A stretch of 64,000 nucleotides of DNA, taken from assembly GCA_030704615.1 (NCBI GenBank), contig CM060733.1:37696001-37760000 (forward strand), in the 5' to 3' direction. A program made the position numbers and the translations under genes. Each line of letters starts with the position of its first letter. Position 1 is the stretch's first letter. Below are positions 10,601 to 21,230 of this stretch, piece after piece. Origin of the DNA: Takakia lepidozioides. Its lineage: Eukaryota > Streptophyta > Takakiopsida > Takakiales > Takakiaceae. The notes under the pieces were generated by a model. It was not told where the DNA came from and searched no databases. It was given only the letters and a program-made list of their open reading frames with translations.

Positions 10601-13600
10601 AGGAACCAAGGAGTCATTCTCTCTGTTTGAGCAGTGCTTTCCTTCTTAACTGTTCAATCGACTAGAGAGACCAACAGATCATGACTGGTTAGGGCACGAG
10701 ACCGCCTGAAAGTGGTCCTGGATTCAAATCCACACAGGAATATGTTGGGTGTGACCCATATAGTGTAACCTAAGATTGTGGGTTACATAGGAGTTTTGGA
10801 GTCCTTGCATTGGCCTGGATACGGCTGTCAGAAGGTGTCCACCTCTCAAATCAAACAGCAGCCCTACATGTTGAAGAGACACTATCATCCACCCTGCTTC
10901 GGCAAACATCCTCCTCTTTAGTTAAATAGAAGATGTTAACAAAGACACTAAAGACCATTTCTCTGTCGGATGTATCTAAACTGGTAAAGGAGTGCCTGAT
11001 CACTGTGGCTGACACAGTCTGCAGCTCCACCAGTTATGAAACCTCTGGCTACCTGTAACATACTCACCAATAGACGAATATTGAACTTATCACAATTCTG
11101 TTCAAATCTCAATCCCGACAATCCTCTGCTTGTTTGATACATGATTCTTTTACCAGAGACAACTCTCTCAACCTCACTCTTGTATGCAGCCCAAAAGCTC
11201 CATGGTCACCAGAGTAAGCCAAGTATGTCTTTGTTCACATATCTTGTTTAAGGTGTCCATAGAAACATTCAAAGAATGTCACAGTAAAGGGAGCCACATT
11301 GTGACATACCTGAAACATGATGCCAAGGAAAGCCCAGCACCGCAGCATGTGACAAGGCACGCCAATACAAACCTGGGGCACCACCCATGATATTATTCCA
11401 ACAGAAATCACACTTACAATTCCTGCAAAAGGGAAACTTTTATTAGTTGCAAACATCTAGGTCAGTCAGATTACCCTTGCCCTCCCTTTCTTATTGTATT
11501 TATATCTGTGCCCACAAAACCAGAAAAGAGAGTATTCATTGACCATTTCCTGCAAGGATTCACACTGAACCAGTCTTTGCAAGATACTAAACCCCCCAGG
11601 GAACTGACCGAGGTTTGTCAACCCACCAGGGTACCGGAAAGCAACCCGAATTCCACAATGCTTTCCCACAGCCAACAACAATGATAACAAGGGATTGACT
11701 GCTAACTTAGGGGCCAGTTGGCAAAGAGGTGAGATGTGGCTGTAATTGCATTGCAATCCCCACATGATGCCAACCCTCCTAGAGCCGGTTGTGTGTCTCC
11801 ATCCACCACGTTGTGTGTGGGTGGGTGTGACCTGGTGTGTGGGGGCATTAGACAGACTGGACATGTGCATGGCCTTTGAAAACAACCAGAGCTTACCTCA
11901 TGAAAAATGCCGGAGATTGCGAATACAATAATAACCGTCATTGACTGCCAAGCCCCTCGCCGTCCCAGAAAATCAAACCACTTCAATTAACAGTGTATGT
12001 GGACCACCATGCAGACTGTAACTATGAAAACTGGAAATAACAAGCAACCATACACTTGGAGTCACTACACACCTTAGGGATGCCAGCACGGATGCAAGGG
12101 AAATAGATATGGCGAACCATCCACCGATGCACAGGCTACAGCCATCAGAAAGAAACAAAAATTAACTCCACTTCACCAATTTGTGCAGGATAAGACATTG
12201 GAGTTCCAGTCAAAAGGGGAATTCTTAAGCAGGAAATGAGATAGTGTGGATTAGGCCATGCCCACCATTGGACACTTAAGATCTCAAATCTGCGACCATC
12301 CACAGCCCACATATTCTATAGACAGATGATTTTCCATGTTATGACCTTACAATATGGAAAACCTGCTAACAAACCTCCCAGTATGGGACTCTCTCACATC
12401 GAACCGCCCATAGCTCCCTCAGAACCCACAGCATCTCACTTGCAGGACCATTTAACTCTGTTGGACTTGCACAAAATTATACAAGATTGGAGAAAACGAA
12501 GAGAAATGAAGACTCTTCTTCCTCGGGAAACAAGACCAAAGAAAGAGAACTAGCTAACTAACAGACTGAATGCAAACTTGAAATGTTGGCCGGGAAGACT
12601 TACCATGTTCCACATGCGCCAATACTGAAGAGAGCCAGGGTTGGAAATACATGAAGCAGTACCACCGATCCCAAGCAATAGTCAGTTAAAAACCTCATAT
12701 TTGAATATACTTTAACCCAATTGATATCACTGGAAATCTATTTTTTCTGGCATAGAAACCCACCCAACACCATGAACAGTCTAAGTGTTCCAAGCTGAAA
12801 TGCTCGCTTCAAAAGGATAGAGAGAAACAACTGCTTCCACCTCTTCAACTGTTTTTGCATTCCACCAGTCTTTGTAGAACTCCCGGTCTCCAAAACGAAC
12901 TATCTCCGCCAATATGTTGAGCCTGCCATTTGCATTGAACAAGTTGAAGCAGATGGGCTCTCTCTCTCCCTCTAATCCCCACTACTGGAGTGAGCCCCTC
13001 GCAAATAGTGTCCGTTCCCTGTTGTTAAGCCCAAATTGAGCACGGGGTCTATGGCCACAAGGCTACGGCAGGGACTGAAGGAAGAGAAGACTTTCATTTC
13101 CTCCTTTCTTGAGAATTTTGAATTGCACCAAAAACAGTAAGAAAGATCACAATGATATGCCCAAAATACATCCAAAAATCACAAAAGAAAATCTGCTTAG
13201 GAGGAAAACACCCTCCATAATGGGTGGCCAGACTCATCTTCTCCTGAGATTCATACTTCAGCTAGAAAAGAGGCCAAGGAATGCCAGGACAGGTACAGAC
13301 ACAGAGTACAATCCTGAAGTAAATTCTTGATACTGAAAAATGACCCAGACTCACAAGTGGGACAGTAAAATTGGCAGCACTGTAGTGCATTCTAAATGTA
13401 CACAATCAACGCAAATGCAACAATTTTCCAAAGATGTCAGATTGGGGGGAAAGTTAGTACATACCAAAGGTGAAAGAAGCAATAAAACAAGCAGAGCCAG
13501 AAATACAGAGTTGGGATGGACAGCTTCAGTACTCTTTCCAACGCGTACAAATAGTTGCCCTGAAGCGGGTGCTGTGAGTTCTTTATTGTTGGAGTGATAT

Positions 13601-16600
13601 ACTGCACAGCAACAAAAATTCCCATAGGTAGCACCCTTTAAGTCATATAGAAGGAGAAGAGAGAACCAAGGGGTGACAAGACAAAAAGACAACAGGATTT
13701 TCTTACATCCACAAAGAGAATTGAAATGGTACTTTATAATGTCCGCGGAAAGCTCATAGAATTACAACGTCCAGAGAGAGGAGAGAGATGTACTTGTTCG
13801 ATATCCCTCTGATTAATCTCACTTAAATCGGACGAAAATGAAATCATTTCCCTCAGAAGCAGACCGAAATATATTGGAAAACAATTGCTGTACACTACGA
13901 GACCTGCTCAGTAATGAAGCCCATGAGGCCCACAAAGACAACCAGCTTTCCTGTTTGCCGCAGCACCCATCCTTTACGAACTGTTGCAGTTTGGGGGTAG
14001 CTTAACTGTATCCCACACAAAAAACCGTCTTGAGCAACCCCCCATGAGAATGACACCAACATGCACTGAACTAAGGGAGGGGAAAGGGCTAAGGTTGGCA
14101 GTGGGACGGAATACTAAAGCATAACCAGCCACCAGGATTGTAACCTGGTCTCCGGGTTCGGTGGAACGAGAAATGCAGCTGCCCCTCTCAACTTCAACGT
14201 ATGAAACATCTACATACATGCTATACACAAACACAGGTACCCATTCCAACAAAACTGTACCTAAAGGCAGTCTCAATTAAAAAATGGCTGAATTTTTTTC
14301 GACAAACCTGTCATACTAAGGCATACCTACGGAGGAAAGAGGAACCAACCTGGTAACAGAGAGTGGGAGCAATCATGAAGTATGCCATGCTTTGAACAGT
14401 GATATTATCCGGGTATTCCACCTTTGGTGCATCCTGCGGTGTCTCTGGCTGCTAAACACCAACCATTTCACATGTCAAAAAAAAATCTTGATTATGACAT
14501 CAGTATTTTTTGTGATTGGTCAGCCAATATTTTACCATCAATTTGTAAATGGTGGTAACACATCCACCCTCCATAGTTAACATTAAACTTCAAGGTTGAA
14601 TATGGACAATGCCCATCCTTTCCATGGACATGTTCTTAACTACGAAGATGCAGTTGAACAGCAGCCTTCAGCATGTATCAATATGAGAGCCAAGAGAACT
14701 CTAAAGCACATTTGAGAGAAAACCAACATCAAAGAGAGAGCCCTCGCTCCCTTCCTCAGTCGGAAACCATTGCTGCAGGTAGGACCAAGACGCATATTGC
14801 TGATGAAACTGACCCTTGCTTGATGTTGATCTAAGCATAAAAACACGTTTTGAGAGGCTACTGCTCTGAAGGAAGAAGGACAAACTCGATCCTCTGACTT
14901 TCGTGATCTGCTATCCAGTGCCATTTGAAACGCTTATGTGAATAAGTCAGATCTATACCTTCTCACCAGCCCGAATAAGTACGCGGATATCGCTGTTAGT
15001 GTGCGCATACGACACAAGCTTCATCCACCCAACCACTGCAATCAGTATCAGAATGAGGCCAGAGAGCACTGCCGATTGTACCCTGCAACATGGTAAGCAA
15101 TTGTCAAGATTCGTCATTTGAACACAAACAAAGTGGTGTCTCCACATTTTTGACCATGACAAAAATGCCTTACAGTATTCCCTGGTAAGCATCTCATCAA
15201 GCATGGCATGGACAAACCATAAACCCTTTCTTGATTGGAGACAATCAATACATCCCAGCTCTTCTCTTTCAGAGTAAATGGATGTCGAAGCACAACAGGT
15301 ACCTGTGGATAACATATCCAGGATATAGAATTCCTGTTGTGGTGATAATAATGTATAAGAAGGCCACAAACTGCACATATCAACGAAGAATTAGAAACTT
15401 TCTTGAAAGAAAACCAGGAAGCATATAGCATCCGGTGTTGAGATCCATGGGCATGGTGTGACTAACAACCTGTCAGCTAACAAGATTAACAAGATCCTTA
15501 CGCAAGTGGTACAAACTGCAACTTACACACGTAAATGATGCAAAATCACAATATCAGAATTAGCTACTCTTAATCCACATTGAAGGCCAACAATCCTCTT
15601 CCATTTCCTACATTTGAATTGAGAACAATCAAAGCCCACATAAGTCAGAAAAACATACTTACCCCCTCAGAGACTGATGTGTGCACCTTTAACTTCTCTA
15701 CCAACAACGCAGAAAGCGGAAAAACTGGTAATGTTAGCCTGCACATTGCAGCAAAAAGTGAAGTTTTTGAGTGAAGACTTGCACTAAAGGGCTACTACCT
15801 GCCTCTCTCTACCTCTATTCTTATTTCCGCTGATCGTTCTTGGATTTCCGAGCAGTCAATGGCAATTTCAGGTTAAGCCTTATATATCCTGGTGGGAAAA
15901 AATACCACAATCAGCTTGGGAAGGTTAGCATCCTGCAGGGCCTCTGCCTTCCATGTACATCATAACCAGGGTTCCACAACAGTGAATGATTACATTCTAT
16001 ATTAAGCTGACAAAAATTCTAAAACAGATAAGTCAGTGGAGGAGATGGTCAAGATTGGTAAGGCCAGAGTAAATGGTGCTTGAAAGTGAACAAACTGAAG
16101 CCTGGTGGTGGCAACTGGACTCAAGGACTACCCTAAGGGGCCTTCCCATGCTCGAGACTACCTGTTTGCAATATATCAAGTGCGCTGGGTAAAAAGGAAT
16201 GTATATGTGCACATTAGCATGAGGGTACCAAACAAGTTTAGAGGCTTTGTATTGGGCACAGGGAAACGAGAGGCTCTCTTTAAGGTGGGTTCCTCGAGCT
16301 GAAGACAATACTGAAAGATATGGCCCTCCTCGGGGTCTGCATTCTAGGGTGATTACTCAAATCCAACTGGTTCTATGGTTGAAAACTTTCTTGGAAAAAT
16401 CTGGAAGACCAGAATCATCTCTATTTTTGAAATGTTAGACCCACTCGTCGAGCAAGCCTTCCGTGATCATTTTGGCCCATTCCCATCCCCTTTCCTCCTC
16501 TACTCCCTCACGCTGCTCAGTCAAACTGGGCACATGGACTATGGCCACAAAGCCATAGCATGAGAAGTCCTTTGTAATACTATGTCTTTCCCTTTTTATC

Positions 16601-17986
16601 TCTGTATTTGTCTCAGTGCCCACGTTGATATATATCAAGCTGTATTCAGCCCTTGTCATGTCTTTCCTGTTTGCTCTTCTTCATTTTCATTATCCTAAAA
16701 CCTAATTTTATCCAATGGACAGTTAACAGCATTAGATAAGATATCAAAGAATGCAAGGGGAAGGTTTGAGAAAGGATCCATCAGAGACAGTGAAGGGCAC
16801 AAGACAGGAAAAACACAGTTTTCCAGCATATGACCACTAAGGAGGGGAGATCAGATTCAGTACCCACACATCAGAAGAGGCCAATCCTTCCACGACTTGG
16901 AGCTAAACCAAAAACCATTCTGAACTAGCAGCCCGTACTGTAAAAGACAGCCAAACACCATTAGTCGTGCCCTGCAGTACTCTAGGAAGAGAAAAAATCA
17001 AGAGTTTTCTACATGCCTGTCACAATAGTCCACACTTCAGACATCCCAGAGAGAGGAAAGTACAGACACTGATGCCCCAGCAAGGACTTGCCCCCTCAGT
17101 CTGCACTGTATGTTGGAGACCTCGATAAGGAGGCTAACCAAACCATTTGACATCACACTACATCATGAAAAAGATGTTATATGTGCCACAAACGAGCTGC
17201 AAAACAGGCACCTTCATCAAGTTCTCAATGATGAGCCGACTATTCACTGCTATTAGAACTACAACGCACAGATTGAACAACCCTGCATGGCTCTGACCCA
17301 TCCCCATGTCCACAAATTGCCATCATCAGTACCTTCTGTTGAGAACGGTAAATTGCTTCCACCAAATCAAAGTACGGTAAAAATAGAAAGGGTATGCAGC
17401 CATAGACAAGGACAAGTTTAGATTCTCAGCGATGTTTAGTAAGTTCTGAAGGACAAGAAGGGGCTTTTGCTGCAGCCAAAGACATTCATTTAACCATGGA
17501 TAGTAGGTTGTGGACATAAAATGAACCTGATTCACCTGTAAGATAGCCAAATCTGTATTACCTGGTGGGAGAAGGATGTGAATGGGAGAGAGTCGGAGCT
17601 ACACAGACATTAAAGGAGAAGAGGCAGACAAAACAAGAGAATCCACTTGCCTGGTGAAATATCGCGTCTGAACTAAGAGGGCTTTCCCTTGGCCTTCGGT
17701 GCGCCGGCGCCGATGGACGGAGAGTGTGCTTAACAGAGACATCCACATGGGAGGTAGGCTGGCCCTCTGCCATGTTTCCCCCCACCTTCTTCACAGCCAT
17801 ACCTGCTAAGAGACTGGTGCTATCAGCTGACACACTCATCGATAGGCTCTGTGTCTTTCGACGACGAAGTTGATTTGGATTTCCAGTGTTGCTGCTAATG
17901 GTGTCAATATCTTCCCCAGAGGTGCCATCCAAGTCTGCTGTAGTAGTGTCCGACACTTGAGTTAAATCTGAAACACCCTCCACCAT
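7602..17986 (-). CDS. DGAT1: Diacylglycerol O-acyltransferase 1, 16 exons, complete
   Basis: This enzyme makes triacylglycerol from diacylglycerol and acyl-CoA in the endoplasmic reticulum; it is a multispanning MBOAT protein. Exons in order: 17651-17986, 17212-17292, 16864-16937, 15663-15738, 15303-15370, 14959-15082, 14350-14448, 13904-14005, 13465-13601, 12841-12922, 12604-12624, 12073-12135, 11897-11944, 11310-11372, 10532-10585, 7602-7694. All join in phase to 506 residues, close to plant DGAT1 length. Landmarks: LRRRK near the N-terminus, [20 protein letters not shown], the FYKDWWN motif (exon 10), [12 protein letters not shown] (exon 12), the MBOAT histidine in GIFHE (exon 13), and [12 protein letters not shown] near the end. 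Intron 1 uses a GC donor (CAG|GCAAGT) and exon 11 is only 21 bases. The start at 17986 is the first in-frame ATG of an open frame that continues upstream, so it could change. LINE and SINE pieces occupy several introns. Confidence 0.93.
7989..8002 (+). repeat. 5' target-site duplication of the LINE
   Basis: TTTCTCCCTTCTCT here matches 10110-10123 exactly. The pair brackets the LINE fragment and marks its insertion ends. Confidence 0.8.
8003..10110 (+). mobile_element. 5'-truncated non-LTR retrotransposon (LINE)
   Basis: The element lies antisense inside DGAT1 intron 15. It encodes a reverse transcriptase in broken frames: [71 protein letters not shown], and the catalytic box as FADD (about 8798-8809). 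A late [18 protein letters not shown] segment is a zinc-finger-like C-terminus. Frame changes near 8215, 8500, 9460 and 9650 make it inactive. There is no endonuclease, since the 5' part is missing. The 3' end is GAGTACAAT without a poly(A) tail, followed directly by the second copy of a 14-base duplication. The 3' tip recurs at 18201-18430. The clade is uncertain. Confidence 0.88.
10110..10123 (+). repeat. 3' target-site duplication of the LINE
   Basis: A second exact copy of TTTCTCCCTTCTCT; its first T could belong to either the element or the duplication. Confidence 0.8.
10676..10760 (+). repeat. Likely tRNA-derived SINE head
   Basis: TGGTTAGGGCACGAG (A box) followed by GGATTCAAATCC (B box) at tRNA-like spacing suggests a SINE derived from a tRNA. 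It sits in DGAT1 intron 14. There is no intact acceptor stem, so it is not a functional tRNA gene. The 3' end of the element is not visible to me. Confidence 0.45.
13005..13078 (+). mobile_element. LINE 3'-end remnant
   Basis: It resembles the 3' tip of the 8.0-10.1 kb LINE: a pyrimidine-rich start, then AAATTGAGCACGGGGTC, TATGGCCACAAGGCTACGGC. It lies in DGAT1 intron 9, antisense to the gene. It is diverged and has no visible flanking duplication. Confidence 0.6.
16340..16572 (+). mobile_element. LINE 3'-end remnant
   Basis: The translated piece (IWKTRI...[13 protein letters not shown]) aligns with the LINE C-terminus (IWKTRI...[13 protein letters not shown]). The tip holds CTATGGCCACAAAGCCATAG, a perfect 7-bp stem with a 6-base loop. 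It is an old antisense insertion in DGAT1 intron 3. Confidence 0.65.
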
Positions 17987-18184
17987 ACCTGCATCTTTGT
18001 CTTCTTTACTGGACACCACTTTGCAACCTACTGACTGCCAACCAAACAGGGAAACATCCCAATGGTGAGACGCCAGAATATTAAGTACACTACCAACGTT
18101 GTTCTTGGCCACATGTTATGAGACTGCCTGGGAAATCAATTTGCTAGCAGACTCACACAAATACCTTTCTTGGCTACGAAAGAT

Positions 18185-18200
18185 AGATAAAGATAGATAG
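18185..18200 (+). repeat. Target-site duplication, left copy
   Basis: AGATAAAGATAGATAG is repeated exactly at 18435-18450 and flanks the short LINE copy. The target itself is GATA-type microsatellite DNA, so a chance match is somewhat likelier than in unique sequence. Confidence 0.75.
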
Positions 18201-18430
18201 ATTGTACTCATAAGACGTTGTTTGCCGTAGCCTTGTGGCCATTGACCCCGCGCCCAGTTTGAGCGGGAACAAAAGGAACAGAACCTACCTCTGTCCGGGG
18301 CTGACGTTGGTAGTAAGACTTACCTTCATATAAAGAATTAATCCGGGTTTTCCAGATATCCTCTAGAAATCCCTTCACACAAGCATCAATCTGCTGTGTG
18401 TGATTTGCCCAAAAACTAGGCCTCAGGAGG
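18201..18430 (-). mobile_element. Short 5'-truncated LINE copy
   Basis: About 230 bp nearly identical to the last 230 bp of the 8.0-10.1 kb LINE, in the opposite orientation. It encodes the same C-terminal peptide ([17 protein letters not shown]) with a few substitutions, and ends in the same GAGTACAAT with no poly(A). Perfect 16-base duplications flank it. It lies about 215 bp upstream of the DGAT1 start used here, so it may be in that gene's promoter or 5' leader. Confidence 0.85.
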
Positions 18431-18434
18431 ATAG

Positions 18435-18450
18435 AGATAAAGATAGATAG
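18435..18450 (+). repeat. Target-site duplication, right copy
   Basis: Second exact copy of AGATAAAGATAGATAG; four bases (18431-18434) separate it from the last LINE-matching base, a possible filler. Confidence 0.7.
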
Positions 18451-18569
18451 AGAAAGATACCCAGCATGGTGCATTCCAATAAAAGTTTGTCGAGAAAGTA
18501 ATGTTCCAAACATATCCGGAGTGCCCACTACTAACACACCAAGGTTGCTGGCATCACAAGGAGACATAC

Positions 18570-21113
18570 CCTCAAAGCATTGATCCAGTTGTGCCCGTCA
18601 GCTTCTTGCACCTCACTCAGACGCAGTAGAATACGCCTAGAACTGTCCTCTGCAACACACCATCATCCGGCCACTTACCACTAAAAGAATATGCAATTTC
18701 ATCCTTGCTCATAGTCCAAGACGCTTAGATCCCCCATGGTTAAATGTACAAACTAATTTGAGTTACTTGTCGCTTCAAAACCCCTAGGTTTAGCTATTTG
18801 TGTTTTAGTAGTTTGATGTAAAGACTGGTCTCAATGTGATGGAGCACCCCTGTATGCTCTGTGGCATGGTATGTTCTGCTGCTAGAGACAAGTGAGAAAA
18901 AATTCCTGCACTTCAACTTGGTCAAAAAAGTGCACCTGTTATCAGTTTGTGACCTAGTCTTTTCAAATGGAATGATGACCAAACCTTTTTAGAGTATGTA
19001 GATTTCAGCTTACTGACACTCACACATGCAACAAATAGGTGGTTCTGACCTATGCTGAAGATTTGATATCTGCCACTTCTCATCCCTTCCACGTGGATAA
19101 TCCAATTTTCCACAGGATAAATCCCTCGTGGATGACTAGCTGCCTCACCCTCTGACTTCCAGAAGGACAGAGTAGTACTTGTCAAGCTGTTACCACACCA
19201 AATACCAAATGCGTTACAGAATGAGATATCCAACTAGCATGGGGTGAAAATCTCTGTCCGAAAGCAAGAGAGTCACAGGGCATGCTATCACCGTTATGCC
19301 AAAAAACAGCTGTTTACAGAATGTAAGGGTGTCAAGCTGGCCATCATGGGCAGTGTCCAATGTACCTGAAAAAGCGACATTCCCATGTCTCCAGTAGGTG
19401 GGCCCACTGATTAAGCTTATACAAACACCCGCATTTCAGCACAGGGCCTGGACTCTGCAAGAAAGTGCGATGCCCACTTTCAGAGTATTCATGAAGCTCT
19501 CACTAGAGGAAAGGGAGTGATGAAAGGGGTGGAGAGAAGCCCTGATTTCACCAGATGAAAATGTGCAAAGCATACATGATAAAGCATTTGTTTGCAAGCA
19601 TATAGACAGTATAAAAGGATCTGAAGCAATTGTTTGGAATAGTTTTTAAGAAAATCTCCGATGATCAAAGAGTACAAATTCCATATGCAAACTGAGTTTT
19701 CTTCTCAACTAGACATTGAATTAGCATACGAGAAGGGACAGATAGAAGGGGAAACAAGGTTTTACTTTCATTCGATTGGTTTGTTCCTGCTGAGACCACC
19801 CTGTGTCCCACCAGAATACAGGAAGGGATCGATCCTCATGGAAACGACATGAATCCAAGGCACTGTGAGGTAGCCAATGGACCCCTAAACTCTGCCTCTC
19901 TCGGGGTATTCCAACTGTGTTCTGGATAGTTCCACAACCTCCTGTGTAGAAACTTGGCACAAACTGGTGAAACATACAGGATTTAAGCGCTTTAGGAGCA
20001 AGGAAAGATGGAGGTTCATCATTAAACTTAAGTGTTTCATTCCAACATGATTATGATGTTTGACTGTTCCTGATTAATGGTTTCTAAGGCCTGATTGATC
20101 TCCGCAGAATTTTTCCTTGGCAATGTCCATAAATCTGTCAAGACAGACATTGTCATTCACCTCATTGACCCAACCTGCAACAAGATTATATACAGATGTG
20201 GCGTTCCATTATCAAGTGAGTCGCACCACAAAACTGCCAAAATGCTTCAAAGACAGAATCAATTCTAGGAAAGCAGACGACATCCACAGTGTTTGCAGTA
20301 GCTTCCGATCAAATGGAGAGAACTTCACAGAAATTGCCTCCAAATGAACACTTGACTCAATGCTTGTCTACACACTGCGGCCCGCTGCAAGTCTTTAAAG
20401 CTAAGACTCGTGTCGCGTCCCACTAAAACGTACGAGAAGGTTGCTATACTTCCATCACCTTCATCACCTGTGTGTGCTCCAGGTGCAGACACTAGACTCT
20501 CCTGTTGCTGCCAATTTTGCCTAAAATGGACGTGCATACGTGCATACTTGGGAACAAGCAATACGCATCATTCAATAAAATGTTCTTAATCTACAAGATT
20601 TCCTGAGGCTACCTCGATCTCTCCCGTCCTCCTAATTCCCCAAGAGATAGTCGTCCCTGCTATGCCTTCTTATTACTGTTTAAAGTCTGACGGTCCGTCT
20701 CTCTCTCTCATGCGCAATCCGGGCGACACTTTGCGTGTTCCAAACTGGGGCTAAAAATTCACACGAAACAGAGATCATCCTGAAGCACATTTAGTTGGAC
20801 CTAACACTTCCTTAAAACAAACCGTTCATGTTCCTCCAACGAATGCAAGTCTCAATTCATTCGCACAAACCACACACTAATTCCCCAGCAAAATCCACGC
20901 ATTCCCTCCACTTTCGGTCCGCAAAATATCTTCCATTCATTAGCCATGATGGGAACCTAAGAACAAGATGAATCATGCCTGGGCCAAGCGCTCTTGCAGG
21001 TCCTCAATTTCCCTCTTCAATTTTCTGTTCAGCGCCTCCAAATCCTCCCTACTGATCTCCTCGCTTCCCGGACTAGCAGCAGCATCATCATCTCCCCCAC
21101 CTAATCCTTCCAT
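18570..21113 (-). CDS. Unidentified multi-exon gene (tentative)
   Basis: Several exon-like pieces lie in minus orientation. A first exon near 20976-21113 starts MEGLGGGDDD and runs into a charged coiled coil (REDLEALNRKLKREIEDLQE). A candidate exon at 20352-20501 is flanked by AG and GT, starts ESLVSAPGAHTGDEGDGS and contains VGRDTSLSFKDLQRAAVCRQ. A third segment near 20100-20174 reads WVNEVNDNVCLDRFMDIAKE. A last one near 18575-18650 reads RRILLRLSEVQEADGHNWIN before a GTATGT donor. I could not join them all in phase and recognise no family, so the exon set and extent are provisional. The segments may belong to more than one gene or be partly chance. Confidence 0.3.
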
Positions 21114-21230
21114 CGCTGCGTGTTCCTCGCACAAAGTCAAGCCATCGATCGCAATCTCGCTCTGTCTCTCTCTCGTTTTTCTACGTTCTTTCTTTCTGGC
21201 TCTTTCTCTTCCCTCTCTGCGCTCTCTCAC

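Noticed and set aside
10681-10745. Functional tRNA gene
   Set aside because: A and B boxes are present, but acceptor and anticodon arms do not pair; called a SINE head instead.
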